Origin: CAYONP01 sp964405335
GTDB taxonomy: Bacteria; Armatimonadota; UBA10988
Reading direction: 5' to 3'
Length of the DNA: 35,984 nucleotides
NCBI GenBank assembly: GCA_964405335.1
Contig: CAYONP010000061.1
Coordinates: forward strand, 1-35,984
Part shown: positions 16,695-24,469 of the stretch, one piece after another
Layout of the letters: the number at the start of each line of letters is the position of its first letter
How positions within the stretch are numbered: position 1 is the first letter of the stretch
Translations under genes and position numbers: made by a program
The notes under the pieces: generated by a model
Seen by the model: the letters and a program-made list of their open reading frames with translations, nothing else
Databases searched by the model: none
Told to the model about the DNA's origin: nothing

Positions 16695-19220
16695 CTATCG
16701 AGCCGGCACCACCACGCGAAAGCCGACCGTGGCGCAGCGGTCCAGTCCTGGATAGAGCAACAGCATTTTGGCGTGGGTTCCAATCGGCTGCTCGCCGCCG
16801 GCGAAGTACCAGATCGAACCCTCGGCCCGGTAGCGGCTGCCGCCGCGGAGCATGACGAAGCGGGTGTGGCCGTCGTCGCGCTCCGATTCGGTCAGCTCCC
16901 ATACCTCGCCGCGGACGAACCGCTCGCCCAGCGTCTCGGCCGCCTGGTGCCACTCCCACTCGGTCGGCAGGCGGGCGCCGGCCCAGGCGGCGTAGGCGCG
17001 GGCATCGCCCAAATCGACGTACGTCACCGGCCGATCCGCGAGCTCGGCGGGACACTCGCGCCCGCCCCAGGCGCGGAGGAAGTTGGTTGCCTCGGCCGGA
17101 CGATAGCCGGTGGCCCGGAGGAACGCCTCGTACTCGGCGCCGGTGACCACCCGCAGGGAGCAGTGGAACGGCTCGACCACCGCGCGGATCTCGCGCTTGA
17201 GGATCTCGTCGTGTGGCCAGCCTTTCAGCCACAGGTACCACTCGTGCGGCGAGGTGTCGGGATCGGGGTAGGTCCCGCATTCGCGGCGCATCGCCTCGAT
17301 GGGAAAGAGGCGCACGACGCCGTCGACACGCGGCATCGCCTCGCGCTGGGCGGCCGTCGGCGCGGGCGTGTCGGGCGGCGGCAGCGGGTCGACCACGGGC
17401 AGCGCGGCGACGTGTCGGTCGTCGTCGTCGAGCAGTCGGTCGACTTCGGCGCGCTGGCCTGCGAGCAGCTCGGCCGGCGGCTCGCCAACGGTGCCGAGAA
17501 TGGCGCCGAAGTCGTCGATCGGCACCGCCAGCGTGCCGCCGAAGGGCCAGATCTCCTGCCCGTGCCAGAGGTCGAGGAAGCGCTCGCCCCCGCGCGGCTC
17601 GACCGCCAGCGCCGGCTCGCGCGTCGGCTCGCCCTGGTTGACGAGCGTCCACAGGCGAGTGGTCTCGTTCTGCCACAAGCTGGCCAGGATTGCCGGCTGG
17701 GCGGTCGGCACGTAGGGCCGCCATTCGCCGTGGAGCAGCAGCGGCGCGTAGCGGCGGAGGACGGGCACCATGCGGCGCAGGCTCTGGCGGTCGATGGCGG
17801 TCCACGGGTTGAAGCTGCCGAAGATGTTCTCCCAGACCAACATCCCCGAGCCGTTGAGCCAGGCGGCGGCCAGCTCGTCGCGGTGGCGGGCGTCCCAGCG
17901 TCGGATCTGGTGCTGCAAATGGCGCGGTTCGAGCCACTTGTGCTGCAGGATGCCGAAGTTCGGGTAAGGCTGCACGCCCTGCGCCCACGAGGCGTTGCAG
18001 AGCTGGATCTGGTCGAGGCTGGGGTGCCCCTCGGGCTCGAACACGACGCCCGGCCGCGCCGCGTCGACGGCGGCGCGCAGGTCGCCCGGCGCGGCCGACA
18101 TGGTATCGAGAAACCAGCCGTCGAGCTCGAGCCGGGCGGCGAACTCGGCCATCAGCGCCACGTCGGACTGAGCCTCACGCCGGGTGCCCTGGTCCCACGG
18201 CTTGTAGGGCAGAAAGACGCGCACCCGCTGAGCATGGAACCGCCGCACCACGTCGCGCAGTCCGTCGAGCCCGCCGGGCAGGTCGCGGAAGAAGTCCCAC
18301 TGGTTGCGCTGATCGAGCCCGATGCGGGGATAGACCGGCCAGAGCACCACCGAGTCGTAGCCGCCAAACTCCTCGCGCGCCTCGGCGCAGAGCTCCTCGA
18401 TGCGGTACCGGCCGGCCTCCGGGTCCCAGAAGCTCCGGTCGTAGCAGAAGAGGAAGCCGCAGACGAACGAGGTCGCCGCCCAGGCCAGGTCGGCCCGGTC
18501 GTAGATCGCGTCGTCGAAGCCGAGCGGTGGCGCCTGCTCGAGCAGCAGTGCCAGCGCTGCCGCGCGGCCCGGCGCGTCGGGCAGCGCAAGGGTTAGCGCA
18601 CGCAGCTCGAGCTCGCCCGGCGTGGCGTCGCGGGTGGCGTCCTGGCCGACAATCGGCCGCCACCACTCCCGCGCCGGGTCGAGCTCGGGCACCGTGGCGG
18701 TGAGCACAAACGCGTGCCACTCGCCGCCGGCGGGGATTTCGGCCGTGGCCAGCACGGTCGACCAGCCGAGCTGCCGGCCGTCGGCCCCGCCGGCGCGGTC
18801 CATGCGATCAAAGGCGAGGCAGAGTTCGCGGTTGCCGGCGACCGCTCTGGCCTCGCCGCGGACGACGACGGTCTCGCCCGCACGCAGCTCGGCGGCGAGC
18901 AGGAACGAACGCGCGAACCGGGTCCAGGCGCGCACGCCGTCGAAGCTCAGGCCGATCTTCTGCGCCTCGGGCCGGCCGTGGTTGGCGCGGGTCCAGTCGC
19001 GCCAGGCGCGGAGCTCGGCCAGCCACGACTCGTAGACCACACCGTCGCCCGGCGGGGCGATGTAACTGCCGTTCATCTCGAGCCGCGCGAAGGACGCCCG
19101 GTCGGCCGCCCAGCGGCAGCCCTCGCCGAGCTCGAGCAGGTCGGCGCGGTAGGGCAACTCGACGGCTTCGACGCCGAGCGGGGCGAGGCAGAGGCAGAGG
19201 GGCAAACCGAGGCTGCGCAC
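16695..19220 (-). CDS. Secreted glycosidase-like protein fused to an FGE/SUMF1-type domain
   Basis: I place the start at the GTG at 19220 (841 residues). GGAG lies 6 nt upstream and the product begins with a signal sequence, VRSLGLPLCLCLAPLGVEA; the open frame continues further upstream without such features. Residues about 260-560 look like a TIM-barrel glycosidase (YDSVVLWPVYPRIG, RVRVFLPYKPWDQ, L-D367-G-W-F-L-D372-T-M), probably in the DUF6259 or GH36-like range. Residues about 650-841 are FGE-sulfatase-like (RLPTEWEWH, GEVWELTESE, FVMLRGGS, TVGFRVV). The terminal motif is G-F-R-V-V where catalytic enzymes have G-F-R-C, so the domain is probably structural or binding, not a sulfatase activator. 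It is divergent from the paralogue trio. Confidence 0.78.
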   Translation of the reverse strand: MRSLGLPLCLCLAPLGVEAVELPYRADLLELGEGCRWAADRASFARLEMNGSYIAPPGDGVVYESWLAELRAWRDWTRANHGRPEAQKIGLSFDGVRAWTRFARSFLLAAELRAGETVVVRGEARAVAGNRELCLAFDRMDRAGGADGRQLGWSTVLATAEIPAGGEWHAFVLTATVPELDPAREWWRPIVGQDATRDATPGELELRALTLALPDAPGRAAALALLLEQAPPLGFDDAIYDRADLAWAATSFVCGFLFCYDRSFWDPEAGRYRIEELCAEAREEFGGYDSVVLWPVYPRIGLDQRNQWDFFRDLPGGLDGLRDVVRRFHAQRVRVFLPYKPWDQGTRREAQSDVALMAEFAARLELDGWFLDTMSAAPGDLRAAVDAARPGVVFEPEGHPSLDQIQLCNASWAQGVQPYPNFGILQHKWLEPRHLQHQIRRWDARHRDELAAAWLNGSGMLVWENIFGSFNPWTAIDRQSLRRMVPVLRRYAPLLLHGEWRPYVPTAQPAILASLWQNETTRLWTLVNQGEPTREPALAVEPRGGERFLDLWHGQEIWPFGGTLAVPIDDFGAILGTVGEPPAELLAGQRAEVDRLLDDDDRHVAALPVVDPLPPPDTPAPTAAQREAMPRVDGVVRLFPIEAMRRECGTYPDPDTSPHEWYLWLKGWPHDEILKREIRAVVEPFHCSLRVVTGAEYEAFLRATGYRPAEATNFLRAWGGRECPAELADRPVTYVDLGDARAYAAWAGARLPTEWEWHQAAETLGERFVRGEVWELTESERDDGHTRFVMLRGGSRYRAEGSIWYFAGGEQPIGTHAKMLLLYPGLDRCATVGFRVVVPAR

Positions 19221-19355
19221 GGCCGTCTCCGGGGAGCGATTGGCCGGCCGACGCAGCGGCCCTTCCCCAGCCTCGACGGCCAACAACGACCCACATCGGG
19301 TGGAACTACCGCGTATACGGATTCGATGAGATGGTTGTCGGTACGGGGACGCGGG

Positions 19356-19979
19356 ATGGGGCAACGGGTTGGCCGCGGCCGTACGGGCGCACACGTCCTT
19401 GCCTGCTGTCTGCTGACGGCGGTGGCCGCCGCGGCCGAGCCGAGCGAGCGATCGCGGCGCGATCCTTGGGCCGCCGCCGGGCTCGGCGTGATCGGCTTCG
19501 GTCTGGGTCACTACTACGCCGGCGACCAGGGCAGCGGCAACAGCTTCCTCATCGCCGAGAGCGCGTTACTGGGCGCCACCATCGCGTTCGGCGGCGACGT
19601 CGAGTGGACCCACCACCACGACCTGCTCGCCGACCTCGACGACAACCCAACGCCGGATGAGCTCGCCCGAGAGACGACGGTGCTCGACCGCTGGGGGCTC
19701 TACTTCATCGCCAAGTCGGTGTTCTCGGTCTTTGAGGCGGTCGACGCCTATCACGAGGCGCGGCAACACAACCGCGCCGCCGCCGCCGGGTTGGTCTATC
19801 AGCCGGCGCAACCGGCGTTCCGGCTGAGTCTGGCCAGCTCGCGCGACGAGTGGTTCGGCCGCTCGCCGCTCGGCCTCGGCCGTCCGCTGTCCAGCCTCCG
19901 CTTCCGCGAGCCGACCTGGGAGCTGCGGCTCGACGCCCTGGGCGCGGGCGCGATGCTGGGCTATCGCGGGTCGTTCTGA
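19356..19979 (+). CDS. Paralogue 1 of a tandem trio of secreted GFGLGHYYAGD proteins
   Basis: A 207-residue protein from the ATG at 19356, preceded by GGGGA; an in-frame ATG at 19326 would add 10 residues but has no ribosome site. The N-terminus carries a signal peptide (VLACCLLTAVAAAA, cleavage near residue 27). The shared motif GFGLGHYYAGDQGSG spans 47-61 and sits in a Gly-rich hydrophobic stretch. A loop unique to this copy follows (VEWTHHHDLLADLDDN). Then come the shared helix E-A-V-D-A-Y-H-E-A-R and the shared C-terminus PTWELRLD..GAGAMLGYRGSF. It ends in Phe after alternating hydrophobic residues, like an outer-membrane assembly signal. The fold may resemble small DUF5683 or TM2-like proteins; the function is unknown. 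Confidence 0.85.
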   Translation: MGQRVGRGRTGAHVLACCLLTAVAAAAEPSERSRRDPWAAAGLGVIGFGLGHYYAGDQGSGNSFLIAESALLGATIAFGGDVEWTHHHDLLADLDDNPTPDELARETTVLDRWGLYFIAKSVFSVFEAVDAYHEARQHNRAAAAGLVYQPAQPAFRLSLASSRDEWFGRSPLGLGRPLSSLRFREPTWELRLDALGAGAMLGYRGSF

Positions 19980-20041
19980 CAGCCCGTGGGCTGTGCCTGT
20001 GCGCATGCTGCCACGCCGTCTGGTGGCCCGGGAGGTTGGTC

Positions 20042-20614
20042 ATGGGCGTGACTGCGCGTTTCCACGTAACCCGGCCCGTGGTCTGGGTCTGCCTGTTGCT
20101 GGCCGGTGCGGTGGCCGCCGACGAGGCGCAGCCGACCGAACGGAGCAGCCGGAGCACCATCGGCGCCGCCGGGCTCGGCCTGATCGGCTTCGGCCTGGGT
20201 CATTACTACGCCGGTGACCAGGGCAGCGGCAACACCTTCCTCGCCCTCGACGGGGCGCTGGCGGTTGGCTCGCTGGCCTACATGGCCTTCAACCAGAATG
20301 ACTTCTGGGGCGTGGATGATCTCAACGCCCTGGCGTTCTACCTTGGGGCAAAGCCGATACTGTCGCTCGTCCAGGCGGTCGACGCCGGCTTCGAGGCGGC
20401 TGAGTACAACCGTCGGCACGCCTTCGCGGCAGGGTGGCAGCGCCCGGCTCTCGGCTTCGGCTTCGCCTTGAGCGATAACGAGCTGTTCGGGCGTGCGCCG
20501 ACCGGTCTCGACCCGCGGATGTGGACCCGCTACCAGTCGGTCCAACCGACCTGGGAGTTGCGGTTCGATCCGCTCACGCCTGGCGCGATGCTGGGCTATC
20601 GCGGGTCGTTCTAG
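20042..20614 (+). CDS. Paralogue 2 of the tandem trio
   Basis: A 190-residue protein; GGGAGG upstream of the ATG fixes the start. A signal peptide (VVWVCLLLAGAVAA) precedes the shared GFGLGHYYAGDQGSG block at 49-63. The copy-specific loop is short and aromatic (AFNQNDFWGVDDLN). The helix QAVDAGFEAAEYNRR and the tail QPTWELRFDPLTPGAMLGYR plus G-S-F match the neighbours. The tail is nearly identical to paralogue 3 at the protein level, while the middle has diverged in length, which suggests selection on the two ends. It lies 62 nt after paralogue 1 and 58 nt before paralogue 3, probably as one transcript. No enzymatic motif is visible. Confidence 0.87.
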   Translation: MGVTARFHVTRPVVWVCLLLAGAVAADEAQPTERSSRSTIGAAGLGLIGFGLGHYYAGDQGSGNTFLALDGALAVGSLAYMAFNQNDFWGVDDLNALAFYLGAKPILSLVQAVDAGFEAAEYNRRHAFAAGWQRPALGFGFALSDNELFGRAPTGLDPRMWTRYQSVQPTWELRFDPLTPGAMLGYRGSF

Positions 20615-20672
20615 GGCTCGGGGCGCGAGCCGGTTCCAGATTCTGGTCGTGACGGTGTGGGGAGGTACTGCG

Positions 20673-21317
20673 ATGTCTGCGAAATCGATGGCCGTCCTGA
20701 TCTTGCTCGGACTGCTCTCGCCGGCCGGACGTGGCGCCGAGCCGCTTGAGGCGCCGCCACAGGAGCCGCCGCCCGAGGCGGCCAAGCCCGCCAGCAAGGA
20801 CCCGGGCACGGCGGCGGCGTTGGGCGTGCTCGGATTCGGGCTCGGGCACTACTACGCCGGAGACCCGGGCAGCGGCACCACCTATCTGGTCGCCGACTCG
20901 GTCATCTGGGGGGTGGGGATTGCGGCGCTCGCCGCCGGCGGCTCGAGTGATCGAGGGCGGAATGACCGTCAGGGTCTATTCGATGATGCCTTCGGCGACG
21001 CCCTCGGAAGCGTGATCGCCGGGGTCATCCTCTGGTCGGCGGTGCGTGTCGGCGTGACGACCGCGCAGGCGGTCGACGCCTATGGCGAGGCCCGCGCGTA
21101 CAACCGCGCCCACGGGGCTGCGTTCGACATGACGCCGCTCGGTCGTTCCGACTTCGGCTTCTCTGTCGCATTCACCCAAGACAGCCTCTATTCCCGCCGA
21201 CCGCTCGGACTCGATCGTGCCAACTGGCAGTTCTACCAGGCCGTGCAGCCGACCTGGGAGCTGCGGCTCGATCCGGTCACGCCGGGCGCGATGCTGGGCT
21301 ATCGGGCGACCTTCTAG
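20673..21317 (+). CDS. Paralogue 3 of the tandem trio
   Basis: A 214-residue protein from the ATG preceded by GGGGAGG. The signal peptide is SMAVLILLGLLSPAGRGA, followed by a Pro/Glu-rich linker (residues 23-40) that the other copies lack. The GFGLGHYYAGDPGSG block is at 54-68. The copy-specific loop is polar (GGSSDRGRNDRQGLFDDAFG). The helix QAVDAYGEARAYNR and the tail QPTWELRLDPVTPGAMLGYR plus A-T-F are shared. The stop codon overlaps the stop codon of the convergent sulfatase gene by 4 nt through a CTAG palindrome, so no terminator separates them. The family is unnamed as far as I can tell; an envelope location is inferred from the signal peptide and terminal Phe. Confidence 0.87.
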   Translation: MSAKSMAVLILLGLLSPAGRGAEPLEAPPQEPPPEAAKPASKDPGTAAALGVLGFGLGHYYAGDPGSGTTYLVADSVIWGVGIAALAAGGSSDRGRNDRQGLFDDAFGDALGSVIAGVILWSAVRVGVTTAQAVDAYGEARAYNRAHGAAFDMTPLGRSDFGFSVAFTQDSLYSRRPLGLDRANWQFYQAVQPTWELRLDPVTPGAMLGYRATF

Positions 21318-22771
21318 CGCGGCCGATACGACGCCGGCAGGCCGCTGAAATCGACGCTCGCCGGCGGGTCCTGGTAGAGCAGGCCCTCGTCCTCATGCCG
21401 CGGCTCGGGCGGCTGCGGGTAGTCGCGCCATTGCGCCCCGTCCAGTGGCGCGGTGTACTCGTGCGCGCGGAAGTACTCCATCAGCCGCGCCCGCATCGCC
21501 GCCGCCGCGCCGGCGGTGCGCGGGTCATAAGCGGCGTTGCGCAGCTCGTCGGGGTCGCGCCGGCGGTCGAACAGATACTCGCACCGGTCGGGCACCGAGT
21601 AGAAGTACTTCCACTCGGCGCTGATCGCCGCATAGGTGGCCAGCCCGTCGCGCTGGTGCTGGCCATAGACCACATCACGCCCGCCGGCCGGCACGTCGCG
21701 CAGGTCGAGCCCGGGCAGCGCCACATCGGCACCCGCGGCGTGGAGCAGCGTCGGCGCCAGGTCGATCAGGCTGCACGGCCGGTCGCACACCTCGCCGGCG
21801 GGCAGCTCGCCGGGCCAGCGGGCCAGGAGCGGGACCCGCGCCGACGTGTCGAGATAGCTCCGCTTGCCGAAGCAGTCGTAGTCGCCGAGATGCTCGCCAT
21901 GGTCGCTGGAGAAGAGCACCAGGGTGCGTTCCAGCTCGCCCCGCGCGGCGAGGGCGTCCAGGATTCGGCCGATCTGGTAGTCGATGAAGGAGATCGCGCC
22001 GTAGTATGCCGCGCGGATGCAGCGCACCAGGTTCTCGTCGATTCCGTGGTCGCGCCACTTGTACCGGTTCTGATGCCGGTTCTGATAGGTCCACAGGCTC
22101 CGGTAGTCGCGCGGCCGGCGTGGCGGCGGCAGCTCGGTCGGGCGGTAGAGCTTGTTCCACGGGGTCGGATTCTCAAACGGCGGATGCGGCTTGATCCAAC
22201 TCGCCCAGAGGAAGAACGGCCGCGACGAGTCGCGGGCCTCAAAAAACCGGATCGCCTCGTTGCCGACCCACTGGGTGTTGTGCAGCCGGGCCGGCAACTG
22301 GCTCGGCTGCGGCAGGTAGTAATACTCGCTGCGCACGCCGTGCGGGTCGTGCACGTGGTCGTAACCCTCGGCCCGCAGCATGGCCCCGAAGTCGCCGAAC
22401 CCGCCGCCGCCCTCCTCGCTGGTCGCCCGGCTCTCGAACCCCCACAAGCGCGAGGCATCGGGCACAAAGTGCATCTTGCCGATGCCGTGGCACTGGTACC
22501 CGACGCCGCTCAGCCGGTCCATGAAGCTGGGGATCTGCTGCGGCATGGGCATGTTGTCGACACAGCCGGTCTGGTGCGGCATGAAGCCGGTGACCAGACT
22601 GCACCGCGCCGAGACGCAGACCGGCGACGGGGTGTAGCAAGAGGTATAGGCGGTGCCCTCGCGCACCAGCCGGTCGAGCGCGGGCGTGCGGATGACCGGA
22701 TTGCCCAGCGCGGCGATGGTGTCCCAGCGTTGTTGGTCGGTGAACAGGAGGAGGAGGTTGGGGCGCGGCAT
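21314..22771 (-). CDS. Sulfatase family protein with a variant active-site motif
   Basis: A 485-residue alkaline-phosphatase-superfamily sulfatase. Hallmarks are NLLLLFTD12QQRWD at the N-terminus, SPVC52VSARCSLVTG, IGKMHF, KPHPPF, and the metal-binding S-S-D-H-G-E-H-L-G-D block followed by FGKRSY. The usual formylglycine motif is C-x-P/A-x-R; here it is C52-V-S-A-R, with Ser at the Pro/Ala position. The Cys itself is present, so activation may still occur. There is no obvious signal peptide, so it may act in the cytoplasm or be exported unconventionally. GGAG lies 7 nt before the ATG. The substrate is unknown; sulfated polysaccharide or aryl sulfate would fit the other carbohydrate genes here. 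Confidence 0.92.
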   Translation of the reverse strand: MPRPNLLLLFTDQQRWDTIAALGNPVIRTPALDRLVREGTAYTSCYTPSPVCVSARCSLVTGFMPHQTGCVDNMPMPQQIPSFMDRLSGVGYQCHGIGKMHFVPDASRLWGFESRATSEEGGGGFGDFGAMLRAEGYDHVHDPHGVRSEYYYLPQPSQLPARLHNTQWVGNEAIRFFEARDSSRPFFLWASWIKPHPPFENPTPWNKLYRPTELPPPRRPRDYRSLWTYQNRHQNRYKWRDHGIDENLVRCIRAAYYGAISFIDYQIGRILDALAARGELERTLVLFSSDHGEHLGDYDCFGKRSYLDTSARVPLLARWPGELPAGEVCDRPCSLIDLAPTLLHAAGADVALPGLDLRDVPAGGRDVVYGQHQRDGLATYAAISAEWKYFYSVPDRCEYLFDRRRDPDELRNAAYDPRTAGAAAAMRARLMEYFRAHEYTAPLDGAQWRDYPQPPEPRHEDEGLLYQDPPASVDFSGLPASYRPR

Positions 22772-22852
22772 GCGGCGGCTCCGGGTGGGAGTTCGGCGGG
22801 GTGAGGTGCGGGCCTGCCGGGAAAGACGGGGCGAGCCCTTCGCGCCACCCGG

Positions 22853-24001
22853 TCACGAACCGACAAGGTCAAGCCGGATGCGTTCGTACTTGCTGCGCAG
22901 AAGTGCTAGGAAGCTGTAGCCCTCGGCCACCCTTTCGAGGTCGGTCCGGTCGACTACGACGATCACCATTCCACGGTCTTGGTAGACTTTCAGCTGCTCG
23001 CGCTCCGCGTGCTTCCCCTTGCCAGCACCGGAGATCCCCCTGGTGGCAAACAGGATACCAAACCTGGCCTTCATTGAATCGAGAACTCTTGCGAACTTCG
23101 CGACAGTAGTGAAATCCGCGGCTTTGTTCCAGTCTTTACATTCGCACACAAAGTACCTCCCAATCTCGCTGCGAAAATCCAAATCCAATCCCTCAATTGA
23201 ACAGATCACATCGTAGTCGGTCGATAGCGACCTCTTCCTAGCAGCGGTCCGGCATCCGGGTATGCACCCCAGAAGGTACTCCGCAAGGGTCTCGAGAGCT
23301 TGGCCATAACTGCTACCGAGCTTACATATCAGCATGCGAGCATAGATCTCATTGACACGGTACACACTCGCCTCATTTGGTCCAGGGAATTCTGTCATCC
23401 AGTCCAGATCCATATTCTGCAAGATCCACTCTGGGTATGCACACAGATCCACATCACGAACGGCTATCTCCAATGCACATTGTGCGTATCTCATTATCTC
23501 TGAATCCGGCATACCGTACTGAAGCTTCAGTCGGGACCCGACGCCAGATTGATTGATAATCTCGATAGGGCCATATGTGATCGCATCCTCGCAAAGAGTA
23601 AGCATAAGGAACCGCTTGGCGATTGCACGATATCCGAGAAAATGGTAGCAGTCGGCACAACGCACTAGGCAGTGCCCTTTGTGAGTTCGTCGGAATTCCA
23701 TCTGCCACCTGAGCATCTGTCGGTAGTTGAACTCATGGAAGATCATGGCATCATGGAATCTGCCGGCGCGCTGGAAGAGTATGCCAAGTCGGTCTACGAG
23801 CACGAAGCCTGGAGAGTCCTGCTCGTGGAAGTCATCAACTCCGCTGAACCGATCTTCAGCAACTGGGAGGAGCGAAGCCGGACTGCTTACTCTATCCACT
23901 TGCCACACGAGGTCCAGGCAAGCCATTTCGTTCAGTTCTTGCCGGATATCGAGATTAGGCACATGCCGCTGAGTGGGCACGAGAGTATAGGTTTGGGACA
24001 T
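22853..24001 (-). CDS. PD-(D/E)XK nuclease-like protein (Mrr/type IV restriction-like), low-GC
   Basis: A 382-residue protein. The C-terminal third shows the restriction-like core: a helix with E237 (YGQALETLAEYLL), then D262-Y-D264-V-I, a strand ending in F-V-C-E287-C-K289-D-W, and a later strand FGILFATRGISG. D264 and E287-x-K289 fit the catalytic triad. The N-terminal 200 residues are helical with TPR-like character and several Cys/His residues (GHCLVRCADCYHFLGY), with no domain I can name. GC is about 47-50% against about 70% around it, and codon use shifts accordingly, a clear sign of recent transfer. No methylase or partner is adjacent. It is likely a solitary defence nuclease, but DNA repair or a mobile-element nuclease cannot be excluded. 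Confidence 0.82.
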   Translation of the reverse strand: MSQTYTLVPTQRHVPNLDIRQELNEMACLDLVWQVDRVSSPASLLPVAEDRFSGVDDFHEQDSPGFVLVDRLGILFQRAGRFHDAMIFHEFNYRQMLRWQMEFRRTHKGHCLVRCADCYHFLGYRAIAKRFLMLTLCEDAITYGPIEIINQSGVGSRLKLQYGMPDSEIMRYAQCALEIAVRDVDLCAYPEWILQNMDLDWMTEFPGPNEASVYRVNEIYARMLICKLGSSYGQALETLAEYLLGCIPGCRTAARKRSLSTDYDVICSIEGLDLDFRSEIGRYFVCECKDWNKAADFTTVAKFARVLDSMKARFGILFATRGISGAGKGKHAEREQLKVYQDRGMVIVVVDRTDLERVAEGYSFLALLRSKYERIRLDLVGS

Positions 24002-24025
24002 CGAGTCGCTCCGCGCCGGCCGGAT

Positions 24026-24235
24026 TCACCGCCGCGAATCCAACCCCTGCCAGCTCCCCTCCCGATCCCTCGCCCTAACCCAGAAGCGATCGCCGCGGAC
24101 CTCGCTGCGCAGCGGCTGGCCGTGCTCGTCGCGCAGGTAGCTCTCGTCGATCAGCTTGGCCTGGAGCAGCTCGGTCAGGTCGCGCGGCAGGCGGCCGTTG
24201 ACCAGCCGGTAGGTGTAGACCGCTGGACTGATGCC
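24026..24235 (-). pseudogene. Duplicated 3' fragment of the GH172-type gene
   Basis: On the reverse strand this stretch translates as about 68 residues nearly identical to the C-terminus of the gene at 25024-26670: AVYTYRLVNG, LLQAKLIDESYL, DEHGQ, LRSEVRGDRFW and EGSWQGLDSRR-stop all match. DNA similarity runs from 24032 to about 24235 at a constant offset near 998. There is no start codon or upstream domain. Scattered changes are mostly synonymous or conservative, so the duplication is recent or was under selection until lately. Confidence 0.85.
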
Positions 24236-24239
24236 GCCA

Positions 24240-24437
24240 GTGTGCCGACTACGGCTCCGCTGTCACCAGCGCGAGGCGACGCTGACCCTCGACGACGAGG
24301 AGCTGTTCCGCCTCGAGTTGCCCCCCAGGCCGGGCGGGATCTCAGAGGTGCCGCCGTTCGGCTTCGGCGTCGAGTTCGGGGCCAAGCCGGCGGTGGTCAA
24401 GTTCGACCAGTTGCGGGTGCGGCAACTGAAGGAGTAG
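24240..24437 (+). pseudogene. 3' fragment of a beta-sandwich (LamG-like) gene
   Basis: The forward frame ending at the TAG at 24435-24437 encodes ATLTLDDEELFRLELP, FGFGVEFGAKPAVVKFDQ and LRVRQLKE. This pattern resembles the last strands of LamG or 3-keto-disaccharide hydrolase-type domains. It has no ribosome site or plausible start. Its truncated 5' end abuts the truncated 5' end of the reverse-strand GH172 fragment near 24235-24240, a head-to-head junction left by a rearrangement. Confidence 0.55.
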
Positions 24438-24469
24438 GCTGCCGCCGAGCGCAGCGGTTCCTACCCCGG

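Noticed and set aside
15585..18596. 1003-codon forward open frame over the H-X9-DG and GH-FGE genes
   Set aside because: Both reverse-strand products have signal peptides and recognised domains; the forward product is His/Arg/Gly-rich without domains.
18714..19355. Longer N-terminus for trio paralogue 1
   Set aside because: The upstream part lies antisense to the GH-FGE gene, and the signal peptide appears only from 19356, as in the other paralogues.
19221..19511. N-terminal extension of the GH-FGE protein
   Set aside because: It would run antisense into trio paralogue 1, has no ribosome site, and places the signal peptide at residue 98.
22853..24437. Integrative element or prophage around the nuclease gene
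   Set aside because: I see no integrase, attachment repeats or terminal inverted repeats; only one foreign-looking gene and debris are present.
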